Source of the DNA: Magnolia sinica
Taxonomy: Eukaryota > Streptophyta > Magnoliopsida > Magnoliales > Magnoliaceae
NCBI RefSeq assembly: GCF_029962835.1
Contig: NC_080582.1
Location: 17,616,032-17,680,031 of the forward strand
DNA length: 64,000 nucleotides
Direction of reading: 5' to 3'
Each line of letters starts with the position of its first letter. Position 1 is the stretch's first letter. A program made the translations under genes and the position numbers. A model generated the notes under the pieces. That model ran no database searches, was not told the origin of the DNA, and saw only the letters and a list, made by a program, of their open reading frames with translations. This document shows, in pieces, positions 43,415-55,279 of the stretch.

Positions 43415-46114
43415 CTAGCGTATGTCGATGGAGGGTATGTGATGAATTTTATGCCAATCCTCTCCCTCGTCTTCTCGAAGCCTTTCTTTGAATTCGTTGG
43501 GCATCTTCCGCAACTCCAATTTCTTGAGGGTAGTCACATGTTGCAGTCCTTCTGGAAGCTTCTTCAAATTACGGCATTCATTGATCTGTAAATGTAAAAG
43601 TCTTGGCATAGCTCCTTCTTCCACTATCCACTCCTTTAATCGAGGTAACCCTTGAAGATGTAAGGATTCAAGTCGAGGAAACCCTTGTGCAGAGCAAGCC
43701 ATCTCCACTCCTTCGTATGAATAGTCCAGCAATCTGAGAACGCGAATGTTTTTCAGCTTCTCCAACATTGCCAGTGGGTCGTGTAATAAAAAGGAGTATT
43801 TCAAGGTAAGCTTGGTGAGGTTTGTGGGGAGTTCAGTAGACTCAGGTAACTTCTCTACCTTTCCTTCCAAACGCAACTTGCATAACTTGTGAAGATGTGG
43901 GAAAGGAATATTCAATGGGAATGGGTATCCCTTCACAAACAGGGACTCAAGGCATTCCAATTTGACAATGGATTCATACAATACCTCACCATATGCTCCT
44001 TCATCATCTAAACGCACTCCTAGTTTTCTCAGATTGGTGAGCTTTCCCAAGCAAGCATGCATCCATTCGCCCGCCTCTACATTTGCTAGAGTTTGGAGGT
44101 TCCTAATCTGGTCGAGACGTGCATGCCCTTCTATCACACACGGACCTCCATATGCGTTCTTCACTTGGACATGTCTTAACTGTTGCATCTTCTCTATGAT
44201 GCTAGGTATGCTGATTACATTTTCATGACTTGTTACAATTAGTGTTTGTAAATTGTGAAGATTTCCTATTGATGATGGGAGCCTTTTTAACCAAGTTTTG
44301 GTACACCCGAGGTATCGTAAGTGGATCAGTGCACCTATCTGACTCGGTAGCTCTTCTATTGCTACGTAATGTAGATCTAACACCCTGAGCAATTTAAAGC
44401 TTCTGTAAACAAACTTCTCTTGTTTCGGTCCATAAAGCCTCTGATCAGCTTGGGTGTGGATCAACACAGAACGAAGGCGTGGAGTGGAAGATTTTAAGGA
44501 AGTGCACTCAATTAAGGAGTTACGGTAAATTGCAAGTCGACGTGCAGTAGACGCTGATAGATCATCCACATTCTCACGATGAACCTGGAGAAAATTATCT
44601 TCCTTTGCTTCTGATATGGAAAGATCCCGCAAAAGATCATGAATACGGCAACTTTTAATGCCCCCTCTTGAACTTCTGTTAGCAAGTTGAATCATACTCA
44701 GTTGAATCAACTCTTTCAGACAATCTTCTCCCACTTCTTCTAGCGTTTCGTCCCCTCTCCGTTGCAGTAACCCTTCTGCGGCCCACAAGCGAATCAGTTT
44801 CTTAGCGCGGAACTCATAGTCTTCTGGAAAAATGCCCAAGTAGAGAAAGCATGGTTTTAAGTGATAGGGCAGATCTCTATAACTCAAAGATAATATTTTA
44901 GAGACTTGTGGTTGTCCTTCCACAAATTGCCAGCTAATGCTCTTGTGTACATTCTTCCACTCCCACGGTTCTTTCCTTGATAAGAGCCCTCCGATGACGA
45001 CGATTGCAAGAGGTAGACCATGGCATTTTTCCACAATCTCTCTTCCCAACTTCTCCAAATCCTGAGGGCAACCAGTATCTTGTGTTGGGAATGTTTTCCT
45101 ACGAAACAATTCCCAGCTCTCATCTGCTTCTAAAAATCGTAATTCATATGGCGAGCTTTGTGCATCTGCATGTAAAGCTACATCTTTGTTGCGCGTGGTG
45201 AGCATGACCCTGCTTCCATTATTCATATCCGGGAAAGCATCCTTGAGAGAATCCCATGCTACAGTTGTCCATATATCATCTAATACCATCAAGTATCTCT
45301 TCTTTTGCAAGTACTCAGAAATTTTATGCCTCAGCTGAAAGACGTCCATTTTCTCCACCTTCTTGAACTCCTCTTCTGAGAGCACCATATAGCGATTTAT
45401 GATGTTCTGAAGAAGATCTCTCGCACCATACTCTTGTGATATAGAAATCCATTCGCAAGAGTGAAAATGTGTCTTAACACGGTTGTCGTTATAAATTTTC
45501 TTCGTAAGAGTGGTCTTACCGAGACCACCCATTCCGACTACAGAAACAACACAACGGCGCAACTCCCCCTCCGTCAATCGGGCCACCAATGTCTCTAAAT
45601 CTTTCTCAAAGCCAACAAAATCTGGTTCTTGAGCAAGAGGAGAAGTCAGCCTCCAATCTTGGTGGCTTAGACCTGTGGAGCTTGTACCTGCTCCCTGGCC
45701 TATATTTTCAATTCCATAAGTCGACCTACTTTCAGAGATCGTACGGATTTTATTCTTTATGCGTTCGATCTCAGAGCCCACCTTATGGAGTGCTATCAAC
45801 TTGAAGATGAAAGTGTACCTCTTAATGCAGCCTACTAATCCTCTTCGCCTAGAGCTTGCTATCTTGAATAGGAAGGTGTCGATGGCGTCCTCAGCATCGT
45901 ATGCAACATCTCTCACGTCCCGCACCCAGTTCTTCACTCTTTCATCTCCTTCTTGTTTGGCATCTGCATCTTTTAAGAAGCATCGCATCCGCCGAAATTC
46001 TGCCTCGAGCCACTCGACTTGATCACGAACCCCATGTAAGAAAATGGCTTCTTGAATGAGCTGGTCAAGGAGTTTTTGGAGAAAGAACTCGACAACGAAC
46101 TCGACAGTGGCCAT
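43415..46114 (-). CDS. CNL immune receptor 2 (CC-NB-ARC-LRR), 899 aa
   Basis: Single-exon paralogue of CNL 1, in the same orientation. Coiled coil about 1-130 with YDAEDAIDT (72-80). P-loop GMGGLGKTT (194-202), kinase-2 LMVLDDIW (275-282), RNBS-B GSRVMLTTRN, GLPL (366-369), RNBS-D CFLYLGIFPEDYEF (422-435), IHDLLRDL (491-498). LRRs about 565-875, ending EDWHKIHHIPSIDIR. All switch motifs are intact, so the protein should be functional. It differs most from CNL 1 in the LRRs, the usual recognition surface, which would fit a different effector. Its TATA equivalent is degraded and the 3' flank carries an inserted retrocopy, so expression may differ from CNL 1. Confidence 0.96.
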   Translation of the reverse strand: MATVEFVVEFFLQKLLDQLIQEAIFLHGVRDQVEWLEAEFRRMRCFLKDADAKQEGDERVKNWVRDVRDVAYDAEDAIDTFLFKIASSRRRGLVGCIKRYTFIFKLIALHKVGSEIERIKNKIRTISESRSTYGIENIGQGAGTSSTGLSHQDWRLTSPLAQEPDFVGFEKDLETLVARLTEGELRRCVVSVVGMGGLGKTTLTKKIYNDNRVKTHFHSCEWISISQEYGARDLLQNIINRYMVLSEEEFKKVEKMDVFQLRHKISEYLQKKRYLMVLDDIWTTVAWDSLKDAFPDMNNGSRVMLTTRNKDVALHADAQSSPYELRFLEADESWELFRRKTFPTQDTGCPQDLEKLGREIVEKCHGLPLAIVVIGGLLSRKEPWEWKNVHKSISWQFVEGQPQVSKILSLSYRDLPYHLKPCFLYLGIFPEDYEFRAKKLIRLWAAEGLLQRRGDETLEEVGEDCLKELIQLSMIQLANRSSRGGIKSCRIHDLLRDLSISEAKEDNFLQVHRENVDDLSASTARRLAIYRNSLIECTSLKSSTPRLRSVLIHTQADQRLYGPKQEKFVYRSFKLLRVLDLHYVAIEELPSQIGALIHLRYLGCTKTWLKRLPSSIGNLHNLQTLIVTSHENVISIPSIIEKMQQLRHVQVKNAYGGPCVIEGHARLDQIRNLQTLANVEAGEWMHACLGKLTNLRKLGVRLDDEGAYGEVLYESIVKLECLESLFVKGYPFPLNIPFPHLHKLCKLRLEGKVEKLPESTELPTNLTKLTLKYSFLLHDPLAMLEKLKNIRVLRLLDYSYEGVEMACSAQGFPRLESLHLQGLPRLKEWIVEEGAMPRLLHLQINECRNLKKLPEGLQHVTTLKKLELRKMPNEFKERLREDEGEDWHKIHHIPSIDIR

Positions 46115-46224
46115 CTTTCCTCACTCTTTTCTCTCACAAGAAAGTTGTTTTTTTCCTTCAGGAAGGTGGGAGACAGAAATTCAGATCAAAGCTTTCTTTC
46201 TCTTGAGCTCATGTTGCATGCTCT

Positions 46225-46234
46225 GTATTTACAG
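46225..46234 (-). promoter_or_regulatory. eroded TATA site of CNL 2
   Basis: Reads CTGTAAATAC on the - strand where CNL 1 has CTATAAATAG, in an otherwise alignable leader. It lies 111 bp upstream of the ATG. Confidence 0.4.
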
Positions 46235-46823
46235 AGGCTAACTTGACCAGTCACGCGACAAACCAGTCAGGGTTCGTTGCCACTCAATGGTATACGTTGT
46301 TGTTCAGTTAATGAATCTGGACCCTCCATCTGGCAGACTTAATAGACGATGATCCACCACAGATTTAGAAAACACCATTCACGTTATCGCAACCGTCTAC
46401 TTGTGGCCTCCAAATGGATGGTAAAACGAATAAAATATCAACCGTCCATATTCAAATGTTCTACCATTATTGATGGGAAAAGGATTTCGTGCGCTCTTCA
46501 TGCACGTATGGAATTTTGGAATATAAAATGCTGGCTTGATTCCTGCCAAAGTCTTCAATGGTTGGAGATGCCATAGCACGAATTTGTTGCTGTTGAGTGA
46601 GGCACTAATGCCTTCACATCAAAGACTAGAATATCTGCGTCTGTTTGATTTTTGGTGCTTGTGTGAACCTTAAAATATAACGGTCCACCGAATCATAGGG
46701 CCCACTGTTATAAAATGAAACCCCACACGTTATTCTACAAACCTTTGTACAGGGGTCCAGGATTTACTTCGTAGACCCAAGCGGGACTCGGGTCCAGGAT
46801 TTACCGCAGGCCGGGTTTGAAAC

Positions 46824-47277
46824 TAGAGTTGTACACGAACCAAGCTAGATCGGTTAGCTCGCTCGACTCGGCTTGGAAAAGCTTGATTTGCCTTGGCTCA
46901 AAACTGGGTTTGAACTGTGTCTAGCTGATTTTTTTAGCTCAAAAAAATTTCGAGCTGAGTCCGAACTAGACCAACCTTGACTTAACTTAGAACTTGACTC
47001 AGTTTGAATCGATTTGACTCAAATTGGGTTCACTTAATATAAATATTATGTAAATATTTATATTTAAATAAAGTAATATATATATTAAAAACCTTAAAAT
47101 CTAAACTCGAACTCGAACTCAGCTCGAAAGAACGAACGCAAGCTCAACTTGAGCCACCGTAGCTGTTGAGTGAACCAAGCCGAGCTGGCCAGTCATGCTT
47201 GAGGAATGAGCCAAGCCGAGTTCAAGCCGGGGTGGCTGAGCTGGGCCAAGCTCAACTCGGTTAGGCTTACAGCTCTA
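46824..47277. mobile_element. hAT-type MITE (TAGAGCTGTACACGA family)
   Basis: Starts TAGAGTTGTACACGAACC and ends GGCTTACAGCTCTA (reverse TAGAGCTGTAAGCC). The interior is 'agctcgaactcg'-rich with an AT core. It interrupts the duplicated CNL 5' flank: the sequence continues from about 46820 to about 47320 as uninterrupted DNA at CNL 3. Flanks tttgaaac / tgtgaaac are an imperfect 8-bp duplication. Confidence 0.75.
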
Positions 47278-48142
47278 AATGTGAAACCATCTTGAAATTA
47301 TCTTTTCTATAGACAGTTCATGTGGTTTCACGGTGATAAATCTGTACCGTCCATCTGGCAAATCCTATCGTGGATGACCCATACTAAGGGGAAAAAAGAA
47401 ATCCCAGTTGCAGATTTACTGCATCCAAGTGGAGGATCAAAATTATATAATTGCAGATGCATATTCAAACTGTATGGCTGCATTCGTGTCACAAGGTATT
47501 GGCTTCATCCGTTCACCCGTCTCATATTTCCTTGCTGTCCATTGAAGAACAGCATTCATAGGGCTAGGATGGTTTGTTAGGTGCGATCTTCAACCTGTTG
47601 GGGAGCACCTAATGACTATGTGTGGTCCACCTGAGTCTTGAAATGTCCTACGTTTTGATGTTCCACTTCATCCTGGTGAGGAGCACCAACTGACTATATT
47701 GAATTGAATAAAAACAACACGGTTGGCCCCACATTCCGTCTGAAAGTTTCAATTGTTTTTGAGAGGATGTCCCTTATTTTCAATCTTTACTAATTAATTC
47801 CTTTGAAAGCAACCAATCTGTGATAGGATTTAATAGTTGGTTGACGGTCATAATCGATTGGCACGCCTATGACGCATTTGATGCGAAATTCAAGCCACCT
47901 CTATCAAAGACAATTTCCTGCCCTATCCTGAAAGGTCTTTCAAGCCATGATTTAAAATCTGTTTTTTGAGATTTACATTGAAAAATTCCTCTTAATTATT
48001 AATTCTATCCTTTTTTTTTAATCGAGTAAAATGACTAAAATGCCCAAATTTGTTGTTCTTAAATGTGGGCCCACGTTGTGTAGCACATCAAAATTATTGC
48101 TTGAAATGGAGATGGGTCACCACTATTTTTAAAATTATGTGA
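47278..48142. other. upstream flank of CNL 2 and unannotated DNA
   Basis: 47330-47400 still aligns with the upstream flanks of CNL 1 and CNL 3 ('aatctgtaccgtccatctgg'). The remainder has no recognisable gene. Confidence 0.4.
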
Positions 48143-48150
48143 CTTATGGT

Positions 48151-48572
48151 TAGAGCTATACACGAGCTGAACCGAGTTGAGCTTGGGCTTGGCTAGCAGG
48201 CTACCCCAGCTCAAATTGGGCTCAGCTCAGTCTTCGAGTTTGACAGGCTAGCTCAGCTGGGCTTAGTCAGCACCTCAGGCTAGCTTGAACTGAGCTTGAG
48301 CTTAATCTTTCGAGCTGAGTTTGAATTTGATCCTACGAGCTGAGTTGGAGCTTAGATTTTAAGGTTTTTAATATATAATCGATTCGAACAAAGTCAAGTT
48401 CCTAGCCGAATTGAGTCGAGCTCGGTATAGCTCAGACTCGACTCGAGATTTTTTCGAGCTAAAAAAGTTAGCTTGACTCAGCTCAAAATTAGATTTCGAG
48501 CCAAGCCGAGTCGAGCTTTTCCAAGTTGAGTGGAACGAGTTAACCGAGGTAACTCGGTTCATGTACGGTCTA
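48151..48572. mobile_element. hAT-type MITE with exact 8-bp target-site duplication
   Basis: Flanked by CTTATGGT on both sides (48143-48150, 48573-48580). Terminal inverted repeats are TAGAGCTATACACGAGC and, reversed, TAGACCGTACATGAACC. The interior is 'gagctgagcttgagctt'-rich. At 422 bp it is non-coding. The 8-bp duplication points to the hAT superfamily. Confidence 0.88.
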
Positions 48573-48580
48573 CTTATGGT

Positions 48581-50360
48581 CTTGCCCTGTGGGAGGGGAA
48601 CGGGTCAACGCCACTTTGGTCCATCCACCATAACCCCCGCAGGACAAACGTTTTCAATCATCCAACCATCTCTCCCACTCATCTACTTTAAAGCGAGTAA
48701 TCTATGGTTTGGATGTGATCTTCAACGCTAAGAGCATGGTCAGATGAACCTTCAGATGCAAAGTCTCAATAGACTGCTCCACCTTACACGTGTTAGTCTT
48801 TGGAGAGAAGCACGGTTCAATGTTTCCGAACTCAATTCTCCAATTCTCTATTAAATACAATTTCCTGCAATATTGTGGTCATGGAAATTAAGCTACGGTT
48901 TGGAATTTTCTTTCCCTTCAACCTGCTTTAGATTGTTATTTGTTGCACCCATCATGGCTCCACCATCAATTAAAATGGTTGCATCATTAGTGAATGTGGA
49001 CCATCCATTAGGCGGGTGGGCCCTACATCCAATAGCCCATGATTAATGAAGCAGAGCAATGGAATAATCCCAACTATCTGACCAATGGAGTTTTCCTTTT
49101 TCGGTCCAACACCCCAGTGTGGAGATGCGCCTGCGTTATCCACTCACACCGGTAAGAAGACTCAAACACCGGTGAGAATACCGACCAATGCACTAAAAGC
49201 TCCGGAGCTATTAGGAAAGCACCAAAATATCCCTTTATCCAGGATCTTTCAGGCAAACTGACTAAGACCCCCCGTGGACTATCCTACAACATCTCACAGG
49301 TCCCATAGTGGCCAGTCTGTATCTCACAAATCACACCTAATGACCCACCTCACCCTAGTGTGGAGATGCACCTGCATAACAAGGTCAGATGATTTGGACA
49401 GTCCATTTGATCTGCTCCCGCCCTCAGTAAAGCATTTTTTCTTTTGCCAAACAACGGATCCAACTTGAAAGCAATTTGATTACATCTTGTTTGCTTTTTG
49501 CAATGTGTAAAATGGAGATTCCTGATCTGTTTTATGATAACAGAGCATTTGCCTATTTACTGTCAGGCAATGATCACCATATGTTCATTTTCTTACTAAA
49601 GCTCCATGTCTCATTTTACTGCACCACATTTAGCCAGCAGGGCTAAAACAGCTTTTTTATGGGTATTTTTTCTTAAGTGGGATAGAAGTTCTTATTAAAA
49701 ACAATTAAAAAAATAAAAATACAGAGTGCAAACATCCAAAATGCAATTTTGGGCAAAAGAAAAGACTATATTGGACCATCCAAACACTAAATAAAAAACA
49801 ATTGAACATATTAGCAATTATTAATGGTGTGAGCCACATAGCACTGAAATGCATAAAGCAGGACTGCATCACATCAACAAAAGCTCCTTCAAAATACACA
49901 ACAGAACAATAACAAAATTACTCCCATGCATCACAACAGATGAAAATATTCATGGCTGATCTCAAAACCAACAACAGTTGTTTCCATGCACATTTATTGA
50001 ATCACTTCCCTTTATCAAGGGACACTTTCCCTAGAACTATAGCTTAGCAAAACAATAACATTCCTTTCTACATTTGATGCTAGTAACGAAACCAAAACTC
50101 GTAAGTGCCAAAGACATGGACAGTGTACCAACTATGACAAAGAGATCAAAAGGTCGGAAGATAGGCTAACCCGAATTTCATGCAGGGTCCATGCACACTC
50201 TTCTACTTCCCATCAAGAGCTATACATCATAGCTGCAATTTCAGTCGGGTGGATATGTCGAGAGAGAAAAATACAATAAAAATGTGCAATTTCAGTCACG
50301 TCAATTTATTTTTTATTTGGTTTTTTGTTAGTACTGAATTATGGTTATATATATGATAGG
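48581..50360. other. non-coding DNA with repeat debris
   Basis: 49090-49480 carries the phrase 'agtgtggagatgcrcctgc' twice. 49690-49900 resembles part of the LINE-like insert at 42685-43348 ('aaataaaaaacaat' and neighbours). No gene is seen. Confidence 0.35.
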
Positions 50361-50464
50361 TGAGACTTGTTATTTCTGTGGAGCCCACCTGAATGCTTCT
50401 TATTTATATCAACAAAGTTACAGGTTGTGTGCTCCCACCTTTTTATTAAAAAAAGAAAAAAAAG
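50361..50464 (+). mobile_element. LINE 3' end with poly-A tail
   Basis: Ends 'caacaaagttacaggttgtg', 'tgctcccaccttttt' then an A-rich tail. This is the + strand counterpart of the tail of the insert at 42685-43348. The copy is severely 5'-truncated, with no clear target duplication. Confidence 0.6.
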
Positions 50465-51465
50465 TGAAAAGTTCCATACATGTAGGTCCCATGGCTTGGT
50501 GATCAAGACTGCTTCGAATCCCTTGGTGGATTGTGCATGCTCCATATGTTTTCCAGCTCGAACATCCCAACAATTCTAACCTATGGCCAATTCAAACTGT
50601 TGTTATGTTTTTCTTCCCAGCCATACATTAGTAAGCCAATGACCAAAGGATTAAATCATTGGAACTGAGAAATTCCCATCTAGACCAATGCTGAGCCATG
50701 GGATGTACATTTGCTCAGGCTCCAAATCTTATAATTCCCTGCTCATCGCTCAAAAAATCATGATATCCAACAAGAACATCAATTGGTGCTTGCTGTTACA
50801 TTCAACAGATAAGAGGATAAGCAATTATTTATTTATTTATTTTTAATCATGAATATTACGTACAGAGTTATCTATTGATTTCTTTAATAGTTATACACCA
50901 TTTCCAAAAACTTCTACTCCATTCCAATAAATTCACAAAATCTTGTAATCTCTAATTCCGCCAAATTTTCAAACCTAGAAATTTTAATTTAGGGCCTGCT
51001 TGTATTTGTGGAAAAAAATTGGAAATTTAGCCTCTTTTTTTTCTTCTGAAAATACAACTTTCAGAAAATGGGGAGTGAAGAAAAACTGTTTACACTCATT
51101 GTTTTTCAACAAGATTTCTTCGAATCATTTCCCTCCATTTCAAAGTCTGTTTTACGAAAATTTTAGTTGAAAACAGAAGGTAAAATGTATGCGCTGATGT
51201 TGGATTTTGACACGTGTCACATTTGAGCTGCTTGAAGATGAATGGTGTCACGTTTTTAGCAAGTAAAATGTTTAATAATGGATGATTGTACATATTGTGC
51301 ATGTGGCATATTGGCACATGTATGGTATTTTAAAATGGTTTGTGACACAGATGGGGTATTTGAGAACTCCAATGACTTAAAAAAATTAGCTCAGACCTAA
51401 AAACTCAGGTGGCCCTTAATATAGGGAACCAAGAGAAGGGTATGCAAAACTTCCTTTGCGGGACC
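50465..51465. other. non-coding DNA, nothing recognised
   Basis: AT-rich with short A/T runs (for example 50826-50845). No gene or defined repeat. Confidence 0.3.
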
Positions 51466-52090
51466 CTTCTGTTCACTCCCCAAGTATAGGGTTGTGATGT
51501 AGTAATAAACTCGGTGAGACCGAGGTCGAATCCCAAGAGACTGAAACCTGTACGTAATCCGAAACTAAGTAGAACTAGAACTAGAATAAGATAAAATCTA
51601 AATCAGGAAAATTAAGGGAGTAATGGTGACTATAAAACTAAAACTGTATAAATCAGAGGTAGGAAATTAAAGATTCAGAAGATCCACTTGTAACAATTGG
51701 GAAACTACCTTGCAATGATTCACGGACACAACTGGATTCAGGGTCTTGTCCTATCCAATTGGTAAGAAGAGATTTGTCAGATTTCTGAACTTTTCATGGA
51801 TCTAATCATCAATAGATAAGATTGGTGAAGATTTGGAAGTGATTCTGACACCTAATCATGCTCAGAAGACAATGACAAACAACAGCAATTTACCAATCTC
51901 ACAGCCAATTATAAGAGAATTGTGAAGGTTAGGAAGGGTTCATCACCCAACCATGCCCATAAGACAATGGTGAACAACAGGGTTCTCACGTCACAATCTC
52001 AATACCTGAAAAGAGAATATTTCAAGGTAAAATAAAAAACATTCCTTATAATCAAACTAGGATATATGAGAGTTAAATAAAACAAAAATG
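51466..52090. repeat. unclassified dispersed-repeat-like segment
   Basis: Begins 'cactccccaagtatagggtt' and 'ggtgagaccgaggtcgaatc'. Its composition and phrasing recall a repeat seen in several plant genomes. I cannot assign it to a family; there are no coding domains or terminal repeats. Confidence 0.3.
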
Positions 52091-53035
52091 AAAACCAAAC
52101 AAGCATCCCAATCACGGTGCAAGCGTCACCTCTTAGCCTAGCTAAGAGGTTTAGCCAGCCATGATCAAGCTAGCTCTTAGATGCCTCGACGGCTCCAAGA
52201 TGCCTCAACGGCTGCTCACGTCCAAGGATGGATGATCATTCCTTCCCTCTCTCTCCCTTTTATATTGAAGGAAGGGCGTGGGAGTTGCTCTCACAGAGAC
52301 GGAATATGCGTTTCTGCGTACGCACTGGAGGGATTTTATGCTGATTGTTTAGTGGGGCCCATTATTGATTTCTACGGAAGAATCCACGCTGTCCATTAGA
52401 TGTAGAGCGAAAAACCAGTCAGAAATGGTGTGGTGTGGCTTGCATTCGGTGTGGCCCACAGAGCTTTTTACTTCATCGTCGGTTGTCTTGTTTGGGCGGT
52501 TTAAAACCGATCTTCATTAATTTCTGCCATTCTGTCACCTAGTCTTGGGTGAGAGGGAGCATGGGCTTCTGATGGACGGTCCAGATCAGACCGTTGCTGT
52601 CCTATGGAGCCCCACAGAGATCAACCGCAAACTCTGTTTGAGAACAGAGCTTCCGCGTCGGTGCTGTGATGGATGGTGGCCCATCGATTGATATCAGGAA
52701 GAAAATCCATTCCGTACATTAGAATATACTCGAAAAATCATTCTGGACGAGATGTTTTTGGAGTGAAATCGGTGTGGCCCACAGAATCTTTTATTCCGCC
52801 GTCCATCCTGTGTTTAACGGCTAGGATCTTTCCATCGCTTGCATGGTGTCAAAAGGTCACTTAGGTGAGGTTAATACCCGCCTATGTACACAATGGACGG
52901 TCCAGATTGATGATTTGGATGAGGAGTAGGCCCCACTGAGAGAAACCGGCGGACGCACCAAGTACCTATGTGAGGAAGAAGAGACGGGTAAGCACCTCTT
53001 GTGCACGCGTACCGCGTACCCAATGTACACATAAT
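52091..53035. other. non-coding DNA with diverged short repeats
   Basis: Two similar stretches (about 52350-52480 and 52680-52860) share 'cggtgtggcccacagaatct'-type phrases and 'gtccatt'. They are related in style to the foldback family but without clear arms. No gene. Confidence 0.35.
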
Positions 53036-53330
53036 TTACATATGGGTTCCATCGTGATGTTTTTGAGAAATCCATTCCGTCCATCCGTTCTACCACTTCA
53101 TTTAAGGGGTTGAGACCAAAATTAAAGCATATCCAGAGATAAGTTGGGCTCCAATTTACAGTTTTATGGGATGATTTGTCCGTTGGGATACTTTCACAAA
53201 GATCCAATGGCTGATTTTTTACGTTTACGGATAGTTTATGGTCTTCGGGCCATGTATGAAATTTCGAGCTGAATGGATGGTGGGAACCCTGTGATCTTAC
53301 ATTCTGGATGTCTTTCAGGCCACATGAGCT
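53036..53330. repeat. foldback-family fragment
   Basis: 'catcgtgatgtttttgagaa', 'atccattccgtccatccgtt' and 'gagaccaaaattaaagcata' follow the left-arm order. The right arm is weak. Confidence 0.45.
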
Positions 53331-53735
53331 TCAGTTTCTTGATTTTCTCGGATGTCTGGCGTGTAAATTCATCGATCTCGGTTCTCTGGGGTCCACCCTT
53401 GCCTTAGTAAATTCTGAGCATTAAATCCATACTTTTAGTATCCTATTTCAGTCTAGGCTCCTAAATGCACCTTGCATCACAAACATGATTAAATTGAGCC
53501 GTTAAACAGTACCAATTTCGTAAATCCAAACAATAACTAGAGTTTAATATGCAATATTTGACCCTCAACACCTTTGTCCAGCCCATATATACAACACAGT
53601 GGGTATTTTTGAGTGAATCATCTCTATTATTTTTCCTTGTTATGTGGCCCACATGATTTTTGGATTAGCTTAAGTTTTTGTGGGTGGGGGTATTTTTGGG
53701 TGAATCATCTGATGAACTGATTGGATGTTGTCAAA

Positions 53736-54165
53736 ACATCATGTGGGCACGATATCCGTCCAGTACTACTGGAGTACTGCAGCCCTTATATACTAGTTGT
53801 AGATGTTCTGGTTTACGCTCCATTAGCAAGTTATTTCAGGTGGACCACGCCGCACAAAAACATGTTGATTGAACGTCCACCATTGAAAACTTCCTACAGC
53901 CCACGGTAATATTTATTCGCCATCCAACCTATTGATAAGTTCACACAGACCCGGATGAAGAGTAAATACAAAGATCCACCTGTTCCAAAACTTCTGTCGC
54001 CCCCAAGAATTTTTGAACGTAAGCACTTCATTCCCACTATTTCCTACCGCGTGGTCCACCTGAGACTTGGATCTGCCTCAATTTTAGGCTCATGCCCTAA
54101 AATGATCTGGCAAAATGGATGGATGACTTTGGATAAAAACACATACATCATGGTGAGGCCCACGG
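53736..54165. repeat. foldback repeat copy (full form)
   Basis: The left arm is diverged near its start, then has 'aggtggaccacgccgcacaa'. The middle has 'tattcgccatccaacctatt' and 'agttcacacagacc'. The right arm has 'ttttaggctcatgccctaaa', 'atggatggatgactttgg' and 'acacatacatcatggtgagg'. Confidence 0.65.
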
Positions 54166-54311
54166 AACTTTCACACCAGCTAGTTGGCTGGTCTTTAGTC
54201 ACAAGCAAAACCGCATCCAGGACGTCTCGTTAGATGCAGCAATGGGCTGGATTGTGGTACCCTTTGAATGTGTACGTACAAAACCACTTTTAAAATGGTG
54301 GTTACATATCG

Positions 54312-54720
54312 TTAGAGGTGGAAATGGGCCGGTTCGGGCTGTCCAGGGTAGGCCTGAACCCAGTACAACACTCAAGGCACAAGGTCCCCCGCCCAGCATG
54401 AGCCCAAGTTCAATCCCACGGGTCCAAATGAACACATTTTAGCCCAAAAATTAATAAAATCCAGATTTCCCACTTGAATGTTGTGAATCCATCCGTTGAT
54501 TAAGTAGGCCACACATTCACAAAGAAATAGATAGGAATAAAATCATCATGGTCCATATTCAAGATAAATGGATTGCTTGAGCCTGAGCATGGCCCGAAAT
54601 TGATCGAGCCAAAAATGCTAACCCCATGCCTTGTGCTTGGGCCAAGTTAATAGGTCCGAGCCTAACCTAAAGCCAGTCAGGCTCGTCCAGCTGGGTGAGT
54701 CTTTGCCATTGCTACCCTTA
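54312..54720. mobile_element. hAT-like MITE
   Basis: The left end TTAGAGGTGGAAATGGGCC and the right end, reversed, TAAGGGTAGCAATGGCAAAG are imperfect inverted repeats of the 'agGGTGGCAATGG' type common in plant hAT MITEs. Length is about 409 bp, non-coding. No exact target duplication. Confidence 0.55.
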
Positions 54721-54973
54721 ACCATCTGATAAGTGATAAATGCTGACACCATTTGCTCAAGCTAAAGATTGAAGGGGCAATTCCGGCAAATGGGGCAACA
54801 TGTTAGATGTACGAGGGATGAGACCATTCATCAGGTGGGGTCCAGTGAATGCTTGCACCACTAACGCTCTCATTAGGCAGGACAGACATTGATGTAATAA
54901 GTTGAATAAATCATGACTCAATGGAGGATAGAGATCGCACAAACTTAGGCCAAAGGCAGCTTAGACGTACATG

Positions 54974-55126
54974 GATCCTTGCTCTTGCTCGGGTGGTAGA
55001 CTCTCAGGAGTTTCAACACCCGTCAAGGGTTCGAGTATCCATAGGTGGTGAAAGCCCACTACGGCGTGATTGTGTGGGGGTGTGTGTGCGTGTGTTAAAA
55101 ATAAATTTAAAAAGAAAAAAAAAAAA
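54974..55126 (+). mobile_element. tRNA-derived SINE with target-site duplication
   Basis: The head has box A (GCTCGGGTGGTAGACTC) and box B (GGGTTCGAGTATCC) at tRNA-like spacing. A G/T-rich body (gtgtgggggtgtgtgtg) and an A-rich tail (to 55126) follow. Flanks gcttagacgtacatg (54959-54973) and gctgagaccgacatg (55127-55141) match at 12 of 15 positions, an ageing target-site duplication. Related head fragment at 30633-30722. Confidence 0.85.
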
Positions 55127-55279
55127 GCTGAGACCGACATGAAATCTTCCTACTACCATAACTTTATGACTGGTTATCTATTCGGTATACATAATATACG
55201 GTTGGAATGTGATCAACAAGCTTCATTTTAACTAAGAATTTACTCATTTTGATACACTTAGCAGCCAAAATTTCTTTGG

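Noticed and set aside
50483-50530. tRNA-like GGCTTGGTGATCAAG ... CTTCGAATCCC
   Set aside because: Box A to box B distance is far too short for a tRNA or SINE, and no tail or duplication is seen.
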